The position numbers and the translations under genes are program-made. Under the pieces are notes generated by a model. The model made no database searches, was not told where the DNA came from, and saw only the letters and a program-made list of their open reading frames with translations. Below, one piece after another: positions 1 through 6,305 of a stretch of DNA of 14,495 nucleotides. The stretch is from DATLCI01 sp035526435 (lineage in GTDB: Bacteria; Acidobacteriota; Terriglobia; Terriglobales; Acidobacteriaceae). The DNA is taken from positions 1 to 14,495 of the forward strand of contig DATLCI010000051.1 of NCBI GenBank assembly GCA_035526435.1, written 5' to 3'. How positions within the stretch are numbered: the first letter of the stretch is position 1; every line of letters begins with the position of its first letter.

Positions 1-632
1 TCACCTTAAACGTGCCGAACGCGGCCCTGAGCGGTCTAGGTACGGGTGGATCGAACACCTTTGGTACAGTAAGCGCGTCCGTGAACACCACCACCCAAGT
101 GCTGACCGTCACCTTTACTATGGACGCCAGCTACTTCATCAAGAGCAACACGAGCGGCAATGGCAGCGTCGGTTTCCAAGTAACCGGCACTGGCTTGACC
201 CTGGGCAGCATCTCCGGAACCGACGGCAATGGAAACACCTATACGCCTTTGGCCGCCACCCTTACTACCAAAAACAGCATTCCGGTCCCCGGAACCTCTG
301 GAACCTACAACGTTCTCGTTGACCTCGGAAATCCTGTTTCAGTGACCAAATGCACCGGCAGGCCTGGTCACCAGACTTGCACCACAACTACCACGACGGA
401 AGGCATTACCCCCGGCCTTGTCACTTTGACCTTCACGGTTAATGGCGTGACCGCCCTGGATCCGGCGATGTTCTTCGCGCATGTGGTCACGTCTTCGCTT
501 GACGGCAGCGGCAACCGCATCACTGGCTTCGTAGGCAATGGAGTTGAAACCCCTGAGCCGGCCAGCTTGTTCCTGATGGGCACGGGGTTGCTTGGTTTCG
601 GCAGCGCCGTACGCCGCCGCTTCAAAAGCTAA
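1..632 (+). CDS. PEP-CTERM sorting domain protein (5' partial)
   Basis: This is the C-terminal part of a secreted protein. The reading frame is open from the left edge (first full codon at 3). A GTG at 12 is in frame but is followed by no signal peptide, so I treat the gene as truncated by the window. The visible chain is rich in Thr, Ser, Gly and Asn with alternating hydrophobic residues, which suggests a beta-sandwich. A segment near codons 115-125 has two cysteines about nine residues apart followed by a run of six threonines. The last 26 residues are a canonical PEP-CTERM signal: Pro-Glu-Pro at 552-560, a hydrophobic stretch with Gly residues, then an Arg-rich end (VRRRFKS). Such proteins are exported by Sec, held in the membrane by this tail and processed by an exosortase; xrtA lies 1.8 kb downstream. 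I do not recognise the body as a named family. The specific role is unknown, perhaps a matrix or surface protein. Confidence 0.85.
   Translation, partial: TLNVPNAALSGLGTGGSNTFGTVSASVNTTTQVLTVTFTMDASYFIKSNTSGNGSVGFQVTGTGLTLGSISGTDGNGNTYTPLAATLTTKNSIPVPGTSGTYNVLVDLGNPVSVTKCTGRPGHQTCTTTTTTEGITPGLVTLTFTVNGVTALDPAMFFAHVVTSSLDGSGNRITGFVGNGVETPEPASLFLMGTGLLGFGSAVRRRFKS
552..629 (+). other. PEP-CTERM sorting signal of the first substrate
   Basis: This segment encodes 26 residues with the three parts of the exosortase signal: PEPAS, a hydrophobic membrane segment, and a terminal basic cluster (RRRFK). The match to the family pattern is direct. Cleavage by the neighbouring XrtA is inferred from proximity. 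Confidence 0.9.
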
Positions 633-672
633 TCAACGCAGCAGCACTGACGATTTGAGTAAGTGAACGACT

Positions 673-676
673 GGAG
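673..676 (+). promoter_or_regulatory. Ribosome binding site deciding the start at 684
   Basis: GGAG stands 7 nt before the GTG at 684. The in-frame GTG at 663 has no comparable site upstream. Starting at 684 also puts the positively charged Lys-Lys directly after the initiator, as expected for a signal peptide. Confidence 0.7.
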
Positions 677-683
677 ATTCGAA

Positions 684-1367
684 GTGAAAAAGTTAACGGT
701 ACTGATCGCGGTGATGGCTCTGGTGCTCCTGTGCGGCGGAATGGCACAGGCAGAAGACATCAACTTCGGCGGCGCGGTAAAGATCAAGCAGGGCGGCACC
801 ACGGGATCCCCGGCAGTGAACTTCACCTTCTCAGGCTTGAAGATCACGACCGGTACCCTGGGCGGCGACCCGCTGGAAGGCACGGATGTATCCATCACCC
901 CGGACTCAATGTTCTCCTTCACCAGCATCTCCGGTGACGTGGGCTTGTTCAGTCCGAACTCGGGTACGCTCACCATGGGGAATGCAGTCCTTGGCACGTT
1001 GATCGGCGACATCGACTTCGTGCTGATCTCCAATGGAGGCGTGAATGGCAGCTTCTCCGTGCAGGTCGCGCTGAGCAACGTTGTGATTACGCCGGGAACG
1101 GGTCCGGGCGCGAGCAGCATACTTGCGAATCTAGTGGGGGCAACGAGCGGCGAAGGCGCATTGACTTTCCAGTTCACGGCTCCCTCTGGCACCACCCTAA
1201 CCGACCTGCTGAACATGGGATTGTCCGGAAAGCTGAGCCGCAGATCAGAGATCAACACCTCTGTCTCCGGCTCGGTGGCCGTCCCTGAACCAGCTTCGCT
1301 GGCCCTTTTGGGTACCGGCCTAATGCTGGGTGGTAGTTTTGTTCGCCGTAAGCTCCTCGGGGCCTAA
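684..1367 (+). CDS. Secreted PEP-CTERM sorting domain protein
   Basis: This is a 227-residue predicted secreted protein. I chose the GTG at 684 because of the GGAG site and because translation then begins with KK and a hydrophobic core, a clean Sec signal peptide ending about AQA at residue 23. An in-frame GTG at 663 would add seven unneeded residues. The mature part is Gly, Ser and Thr rich, low in aromatic residues and has no cysteine, and is probably all-beta. The C-terminus carries Pro-Glu-Pro at residues 201-203, a Leu/Gly-rich transmembrane stretch and a VRRK basic end, which is the PEP-CTERM signal. It follows the first PEP-CTERM gene by 51 nt and ends before a strong terminator, so the two are probably co-transcribed. 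The body belongs to no family I recognise. By context it is a likely substrate of the XrtA encoded downstream, perhaps a component of the extracellular matrix. Confidence 0.88.
   Translation: MKKLTVLIAVMALVLLCGGMAQAEDINFGGAVKIKQGGTTGSPAVNFTFSGLKITTGTLGGDPLEGTDVSITPDSMFSFTSISGDVGLFSPNSGTLTMGNAVLGTLIGDIDFVLISNGGVNGSFSVQVALSNVVITPGTGPGASSILANLVGATSGEGALTFQFTAPSGTTLTDLLNMGLSGKLSRRSEINTSVSGSVAVPEPASLALLGTGLMLGGSFVRRKLLGA
1284..1364 (+). other. PEP-CTERM sorting signal of the second substrate
   Basis: This segment encodes 27 residues with PEPAS, a membrane-spanning hydrophobic run (LALLGTGLMLGG) and a basic tail (VRRK). Its architecture closely matches the signal at 552-629, as expected if both proteins are handled by one exosortase. 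Confidence 0.9.
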
Positions 1368-1392
1368 GTAGCTCTCCGATTGTTTCGATAAG

Positions 1393-1423
1393 AAAAGCAC
1401 CGGCCTCAGCCGGTGCTTTTTTT
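1393..1423 (+). terminator. Intrinsic terminator after the PEP-CTERM genes
   Basis: A 12-bp perfect stem (1393-1404 with 1409-1420) has the GC-rich core GCACCGGC, a 4-nt CTCA loop and a run of seven T (1417-1423). It begins 25 nt after the stop codon at 1367. It should separate the PEP-CTERM transcript from the xrtA unit, which then needs a promoter in the 44 nt that follow or depends on read-through. I see no convincing -35/-10 pair there. Confidence 0.88.
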
Positions 1424-1467
1424 GTTCTTACTAGGGTCTAAAACGTTGGTTTTACTGGTAGTTCACC

Positions 1468-2400
1468 ATGATATCCTCGAGCAATCCAACCGTGATGAAT
1501 GCACTTACCATTGATGTCGAGGACTACTTCCATACGGAGGCGGCCAGTGGCGCCGTGAGCCGGGATCAATGGCCGCACCAGCCTACTCGGGTGGAAGCCA
1601 GCACCTTGCAACTGCTGCAGATGTTCGACCGCCATAGCGTGAAGGCGACACTTTTCATCCTGGGATGGGTGGCGGAACGCTTTCCGGCATTGATCAGGCA
1701 GGCGGCGGATGCGGGCCACGAGATCGCATGTCATAGCTATTGGCACCGGGCGATCTTTCGGCTTACTCCGGATGAATTCCGTGAAGATACCAAGCGAGCG
1801 AAGGCCGCTATTGAAGATGCGGCGGGTACCGGGTTGGCCGGGTACCGCGCACCCAGCTTCTCCATGGTTTCCGGAACGGAGTGGGCACTCGATATCCTTG
1901 CCGAGCTTGGATTTTTATATGACTCCAGCGTGAATCCCATCCGCCACGATTTCTATGGCAATGCAAGCGCTCCGCGGCAGCCGCATAAAGTCGCGGGCGG
2001 AGCATTGTGGGAGCTTCCCATCGCTACCGTGCGGGTGGCTGGACAGAATCTGCCGATGGGCGGTGGTGCGTATCTGCGCATCTTCCCCCTGCGCTACATG
2101 CAGTGGGGCTTGAAGCAGCTTCGTGAAGAAGGTTCGGTGGCGATGTTCTACCTGCATCCGTGGGAGATCGATCCCGAGCAGCCGCGGTTGCCTCTGGGCA
2201 TGAAGTCGAGATTGAGGCAATACACCAACCTGCGTCAAACACAAAGCAAGCTTGAAAGCTTGCTGTCGGAATTTTCTTTTGGCCCGGCAATCGCCGCATA
2301 TCCCGAACTCGGAGGCAATGCTGGGGCATTGATAGCGAAGCCCGCAGGCCGAGCCGCGATGAGCCTTTCTCCTGAGGCGGCCAAGGTGTCGCAATCTTGA
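1468..2400 (+). CDS. XrtA-system polysaccharide deacetylase (NodB fold, DUF3473)
   Basis: This 310-residue protein probably removes N-acetyl groups from the exopolysaccharide; it is a carbohydrate esterase 4 relative. NodB-fold motifs are visible in order: TIDVEDYF (metal and catalytic Asp at 16 and 19), H89-S-Y-W-H93 as the metal-binding His pair, GYRAPSFS (Arg127), YDSS (151-154), and FYLHPWE with His230. The TIDVEDYF form of motif 1 and the C-terminal part resembling DUF3473 are hallmarks of the subfamily linked to PEP-CTERM/XrtA loci. There is no signal peptide, so it may act in the cytoplasm or be exported another way. The start is uncertain: ATG 1468 has only a weak upstream GGTAG, while ATG 1495 (giving MNALTIDVEDYF) fits the family's usual N-terminus but also lacks a good ribosome site. 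It lies 25 nt upstream of xrtA and is probably co-transcribed with it. Confidence 0.92.
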   Translation: MISSSNPTVMNALTIDVEDYFHTEAASGAVSRDQWPHQPTRVEASTLQLLQMFDRHSVKATLFILGWVAERFPALIRQAADAGHEIACHSYWHRAIFRLTPDEFREDTKRAKAAIEDAAGTGLAGYRAPSFSMVSGTEWALDILAELGFLYDSSVNPIRHDFYGNASAPRQPHKVAGGALWELPIATVRVAGQNLPMGGGAYLRIFPLRYMQWGLKQLREEGSVAMFYLHPWEIDPEQPRLPLGMKSRLRQYTNLRQTQSKLESLLSEFSFGPAIAAYPELGGNAGALIAKPAGRAAMSLSPEAAKVSQS

Positions 2401-2425
2401 TGGGAGCGAATAGTACACGGACCGC

Positions 2426-3313
2426 ATGAGCACTGTGACCGCGAAGCCGGCTTTCGAGCTGCCGCCGACTGCCACTATGACCGCTGCGTTGCGGCGCTGG
2501 TGGTGGCTGATCGCGGCATTCGTCCTCGTGTATGGTCAGATCCTGGCGTCGCTGGTGCAGGAGTGGTGGACCAATGATGACTACTCGCACGGCTTTCTGA
2601 TCCCTTTCGCCCTCGCCTACCTGCTTTATGAAAAGCGAGCGGAACTTTTCGCGATCACCCCTAAACCGAGTGCGTTCGGTTTTGTGACCATACTGGCCTC
2701 GCAGGCGGTATTGATCGTCGGTTTTTTGGGAGCAGAATTTTTTCTGCAGAGGGTCTCCATGGTTATGTTTGCCGGAGGCCTGATCCTGTTTTTCTGGGGA
2801 TGGCGGATGTTGATGGAAACGGCCTTCGGGCTGGTCCTGATCCTGCTGGCGATCCCATTGCCGGCGATCATCTTCAACGCAATCGCTTTGCCCTTGCAGT
2901 TACTGGCTTCCGCATGGGCGGAATCATTCTTGCGGGTGTGCCAGATCCCGGTCTATCGCGATGGCAACATCCTGCAATTATCGCAACAGCTTTTAAATGT
3001 GACTGAGGCCTGCAGCGGAATCCGCTCGCTGATGAGCCTGGTGACGCTGGCCACGATGCTTGCCTACTTCCTGCCGATGCGTTGGTGGGCGCGGTTGGCG
3101 TTCATCTTCACGTCTGTACCGATAGCTTTGGCGGCGAATGCGTTTCGCGTGGCGGGCACCGGCCTGCTGGCACGCTGGTTTGGTGAACAGGCGGCCCAGG
3201 GCTTCTTTCATTCATTCAGCGGGTGGCTGGTCTTCGTATTCGCCTTCGTGGTGCTGTTGGCAGAGTTGTTCCTGCTGCAACGGTTCGCCGCTCCTCGAAA
3301 GAAGGTTTCATGA
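2426..3313 (+). CDS. xrtA: Exosortase A (XrtA/EpsH)
   Basis: This 295-residue polytopic membrane protein is the predicted cysteine protease/transpeptidase that recognises PEP-CTERM tails. About seven to eight hydrophobic segments run from residue 25 to 287. The three conserved catalytic residues are present in their usual motifs: Cys196 in EACSGIRS, Arg241 in NAFRVAGTG and His262 in FHSFSGW. The N-terminal DDYSHGFLIP motif (residues 51-60) is also typical. Identity as the A type is supported by neighbours: deacetylase, EpsI, PrsT, XrtA-type ATPase and GT4 enzymes are the standard XrtA set. The gene ends in an ATGA overlap with epsI, so the two are translationally coupled. Many XrtA proteins, as I recall, are fused to an EpsI domain; here the two are separate chains. 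The start at 2426 has only a weak ribosome site (GGA 4 nt away); ATG at residue 18 is an alternative. Confidence 0.95.
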   Translation: MSTVTAKPAFELPPTATMTAALRRWWWLIAAFVLVYGQILASLVQEWWTNDDYSHGFLIPFALAYLLYEKRAELFAITPKPSAFGFVTILASQAVLIVGFLGAEFFLQRVSMVMFAGGLILFFWGWRMLMETAFGLVLILLAIPLPAIIFNAIALPLQLLASAWAESFLRVCQIPVYRDGNILQLSQQLLNVTEACSGIRSLMSLVTLATMLAYFLPMRWWARLAFIFTSVPIALAANAFRVAGTGLLARWFGEQAAQGFFHSFSGWLVFVFAFVVLLAELFLLQRFAAPRKKVS

Positions 3314-3954
3314 CCAAACGGATCATCATCGTGAGCATCACCCTCGTGCTTTCTTTCGGCTTGCGCATGTGGGTGAACGCGGCCCCATTGACGCCGAAGC
3401 GCGAAAGCCTGACATCATTCCCCGCGAAGATAGATTCGTGGCAAATGGTGGGTGAGCAATCGCTCTCCGACCCCATCACCGGCGTGCTGAAAGCCGACGA
3501 TTATGTCTTGCGCAGCTATCGCGACGAGCAAGCGGGCCAGCAGGTTGATTTCTTTGTCGCCTATTACAGGACGCAGAAAGCGGGCGAGAGCATGCACTCG
3601 CCGAAGAACTGTCTTCCGGGATGGGGCTGGCAGATATTGAAGACCGATGAAGTCCCGTTGCGGCCGGAAGATGCCGCCCACCCGACCATGATCAACCGGT
3701 ATCTGGTAGAGAAGACTGGCGAGCGGTCACTGGTGTTGTATTGGTACCAAGCCAATGGACGAGTCATTGCCAGCGAATATTGGGGCAAGATCTACCTGGT
3801 GATGGATGCGCTGCGCACCGGCCGCCGCGATGGAGCGATCGTACGCTTCGTGGTGCCGATCCCGCGGGGAAGCGATGGCCAGCGTGAATTTGCAGCTGGC
3901 ATGAAGATGGCCCGGGCCGCGGCGCCCCTGCTTCCAAGGTATCTTCCCGACTAG
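3310..3954 (+). CDS. epsI: EpsI family exosortase-associated protein
   Basis: This 214-residue protein has one N-terminal membrane segment (about residues 4-22) and a periplasmic EpsI domain. The diagnostic motif HSPKNCLPGWGW (His96, Cys101) matches the family pattern of a conserved His and Cys before GW. The biochemical role of EpsI is not established; it is found beside or fused to exosortases and is thought to assist the sorting reaction or polysaccharide production. I chose the ATG at 3310 because it overlaps the xrtA stop as ATGA, is preceded by AAGAAGG 4 nt away, and directly gives the charged-then-hydrophobic N-terminus. The frame stays open upstream to 3223, but that part lies inside xrtA. 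It is the last gene of the plus-strand unit and is followed by the terminator at 3980-4008. Confidence 0.92.
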   Translation: MTKRIIIVSITLVLSFGLRMWVNAAPLTPKRESLTSFPAKIDSWQMVGEQSLSDPITGVLKADDYVLRSYRDEQAGQQVDFFVAYYRTQKAGESMHSPKNCLPGWGWQILKTDEVPLRPEDAAHPTMINRYLVEKTGERSLVLYWYQANGRVIASEYWGKIYLVMDALRTGRRDGAIVRFVVPIPRGSDGQREFAAGMKMARAAAPLLPRYLPD

Positions 3955-3969
3955 GATCTCTAAGCGACT

Positions 3970-4008
3970 AAAAAGAAACGCCGCATCCATTCGGATGCGG
4001 CATTTTTT
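3970..4008. terminator. Bidirectional intrinsic terminator between convergent units
   Basis: A 9-bp perfect stem GCCGCATCC/GGATGCGGC (3980-3988 with 3993-4001) has an ATTC loop. On the plus strand it is followed by six T (4003-4008). On the other side it is preceded by an A-rich tract at 3970-3978, which reads as a U-rich tract on the minus strand. It lies between the epsI stop (3954) and the prsT stop (4025), so it can serve both transcripts. Confidence 0.85.
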
Positions 4009-4024
4009 ATGCGGTCATCGCTAA

Positions 4025-6301
4025 TCAGAGTGAGAGCTCGGACATCAACTTCTTCACATCATCCCGATTGCGCAGGTTGCTATTCAGCTTCAAGGCACTG
4101 CTTAGGGTCGTCTTCGCCTGGTCTTTCTTGCCTTGGCGGAGCAGGCTGGCGGCAAGGTGGACCTGGTACTCGGGTTGCGTCGGTTCACGCTTCACGGCTT
4201 CCTGCAACAAGGGCACGGACATGTCAAAGAGTTCGCGACGGTGATAGAGCCAGCCCAGCGTATCGGAGACGTTCGGTGAATCCGGCATCGCCACTTTGGC
4301 GCGCCGCGCCATCTCGAGCGCTTTATCCAAGTCGTTGTAGTGCTCGGAATAAAGCCAGGCGAGATTGTTGGCGGCGACGCCGAGATTCGGATCAAGTTCC
4401 AAGGCCTTCTCATAGGCGCGCTTGGCGTCGTCATCACGTTTTTGCTGCTTGTACAACATGCCGAGCATGGTCCAGGCAGCCCCGTTGTTGTTTACCTTCG
4501 TAGCGCTTTCATACTGCGCAATGGCTTTGTCCATCGCATTCTGCCGGGTATAGACATTGCCGAGCAAAACATAGGCGCCGTAATGGCTGGGGTTGAGTTC
4601 GAGGGCCTTCTTCAGGCTGGCCTCTGCCGCGTCAAATTTGTCGACGTCAACATAGCTCTTGCCCTGGAGGACGTAAAACTCCGCGCTAGGGTTTTTAGCG
4701 ATCTGTTCCTCGATCAAGGCAAATCCTTTTTCTGATTTCCCTTGCATGCGATACAGATTCATCAGGCCTTCATAGGCCTCCACTTGACGAGGATTCATGG
4801 CAACGGACTTCTGGAACATCTTCTCCGCGTCAGCCAGTTTCTTTTCGAGCATGTAGATGTATCCCAAGCGGACGGGCGCCTGGTCCGAATCGGGGCGCAA
4901 GCGCATGAATTCGAGAAAATCTTTTTCGGCCTTCGCATAATTCTTGAGATTGCCCTGGGCGCTGCCTCGCATCAAGAAAGCATCGCTGCGAGCGGGGTCG
5001 GTACTGAGCGCAAGGTCGGCATACTGGATGGCAGCTTGCGACTGTCCGCGATTCAGCATCATCTCCGCCAAGGCCATGTATGCGTCTGTGAACTTAGGGT
5101 TAAAACCAACTGCTTGCTCTAAGCTGGATTGGGCGCGCTGGACGTTTCCAGTCTGGGCATAGGCCACGGCCAGGAGATAGTGCAACATCGGTAGATTGGG
5201 TTCGAGTTTTTGCGCCGACTCCAGGCTTTGCAACGCCTTTTCCGGCAACTTGCGCTGGATGTAGACACGGGCCTGAAGGAGCAGGGCTTGAGGTTCCTTC
5301 GGACGGTCTTTCAGGAGGGCATTCACCTGCCGTTCGGCCTCATCTACGTTGTTGTTGGCGAGCTGTATCTCGATGAGCTGCAGCCGGGCCGGCATGTATG
5401 AGGGAGTGTCTTTAGCGATCTCCTGGTCAACTCGCGCGGCCTCGTCGTAACGCTTCTGCATGGCATAGAACGATGCCAGGGTGAAGCGAGCCGCAGGGGA
5501 GTTCCCTTGGAGCTGCACCAATTGCTTGTAGGCTGATTCTGCTTCCGCAGGGCGTTTGGTGGCCATATAGAACTGGGCAATCCCCTGCTGCGCGTCAATG
5601 GATTTCGGGTCGGCATTAACGGCCGCGCGGTATTCCGCTTCCGCCTTGTCCAGTTGTCCCATGGAGCCGTAAAAGCTGCCCAGCGCTTTGTGCGCGGCGA
5701 CCGATTTTGGATCGATGGTGACCGCTTTTTCAAAAAGTTCTTTGGCTTTGTCCAACTTCCGCTGCGAAGCGTAGAAAACGCCGAGGTTCAGGTAGATCGG
5801 AATATGGTTGGGATTCTTGGTCAGACTGGTTTCCAGGATCTTGATCCCCTCCGCCATATTGCCGCTCGCGGCGTTGGCATTGGCCATAAGCAACTGTGCG
5901 TCGATATTGTTGGGATCGGCACTAAGGATGCTGTCGGCTGCCTGGATGGCATCCTGATTCATCCTCGCCACGAGGTAAAAGCGGCCGATCAAAAGCTGCG
6001 CGGCAATGTTCTTAGGATCGAGCTCGGTGGTCTTCTTCAGCTCGACAAAGGCTTCGCGGTATTGCTCATTGTCAAAATAAGTCTGGCCGAGCTTGAGGTG
6101 AAGGTCGGCGGAATTGGGGTCAAGCTTGATGGCGTTGCGATATTCAATGACCGCTTCGCTGTACTGCTTGTTGTCGCGATATTTTTGCGCGTTGGCGAGG
6201 AACTCAGCCTTCTGTTTAGCCGGATCCTTGGAGCAGCCGCCAATGGCGAGACACAGGGCCAATGCCAAGAGTGAGAATGCGATTCGCTTCTGCAGTTTCA
6301 T
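4025..6301 (-). CDS. prsT: PrsT-like TPR-repeat lipoprotein of the XrtA/PEP-CTERM system
   Basis: This 758-residue predicted lipoprotein is a signal peptide followed by almost nothing but tetratricopeptide repeats. Residues 1-22 form the signal with lipobox AIGGC and lipidated Cys23. From about residue 30 to the end there are roughly 20 TPR units of 34 residues, seen in repeated patterns such as A..YE.AL.LDP. TPR solenoids are protein-binding scaffolds; the PrsT family is a standard member of exosortase A loci, but its partners are not well defined. It probably sits in the periplasm, lipid-anchored, and may organise export of polysaccharide or PEP-CTERM proteins. AspS-like residues after Cys (Ser-Lys-Asp) do not show the simple Asp+2 inner-membrane retention signal. 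It is the last gene of the minus-strand operon, 4 nt after the GT4-GT2 gene, with AAAGGG (6309-6314) 7 nt before the ATG. It seems shorter than the roughly 900 residues I recall as usual for the family. Confidence 0.88.
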   Translation of the reverse strand: MKLQKRIAFSLLALALCLAIGGCSKDPAKQKAEFLANAQKYRDNKQYSEAVIEYRNAIKLDPNSADLHLKLGQTYFDNEQYREAFVELKKTTELDPKNIAAQLLIGRFYLVARMNQDAIQAADSILSADPNNIDAQLLMANANAASGNMAEGIKILETSLTKNPNHIPIYLNLGVFYASQRKLDKAKELFEKAVTIDPKSVAAHKALGSFYGSMGQLDKAEAEYRAAVNADPKSIDAQQGIAQFYMATKRPAEAESAYKQLVQLQGNSPAARFTLASFYAMQKRYDEAARVDQEIAKDTPSYMPARLQLIEIQLANNNVDEAERQVNALLKDRPKEPQALLLQARVYIQRKLPEKALQSLESAQKLEPNLPMLHYLLAVAYAQTGNVQRAQSSLEQAVGFNPKFTDAYMALAEMMLNRGQSQAAIQYADLALSTDPARSDAFLMRGSAQGNLKNYAKAEKDFLEFMRLRPDSDQAPVRLGYIYMLEKKLADAEKMFQKSVAMNPRQVEAYEGLMNLYRMQGKSEKGFALIEEQIAKNPSAEFYVLQGKSYVDVDKFDAAEASLKKALELNPSHYGAYVLLGNVYTRQNAMDKAIAQYESATKVNNNGAAWTMLGMLYKQQKRDDDAKRAYEKALELDPNLGVAANNLAWLYSEHYNDLDKALEMARRAKVAMPDSPNVSDTLGWLYHRRELFDMSVPLLQEAVKREPTQPEYQVHLAASLLRQGKKDQAKTTLSSALKLNSNLRNRDDVKKLMSELSL

Positions 6302-6305
6302 ATGG

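Noticed and set aside
629..1258. Long open frame on the minus strand antisense to the second PEP-CTERM gene
   Set aside because: It has no recognisable domain, no ribosome site and no neighbours in frame. The plus strand carries a clear signal peptide and sorting signal, so this is a shadow of codon bias.
1424..1467. Possible promoter for the deacetylase-xrtA-epsI unit
   Set aside because: TCTAAA at 1437-1442 could be a -10 element, but the matching -35 position falls inside the terminator stem and does not resemble a consensus. A promoter is expected here on context only.
1822..1848. Repeated CGGGTACCG with inverted symmetry inside the deacetylase gene
   Set aside because: It lies in conserved coding sequence just before the GYRAPS motif, each copy is a short palindrome by chance, and it has no position suited to regulation.
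5654..6274. Long plus-strand open frame opposite the TPR lipoprotein
   Set aside because: TPR repeats give repeated codon patterns that leave other frames open. The product is not a recognisable protein and shows no start signals.
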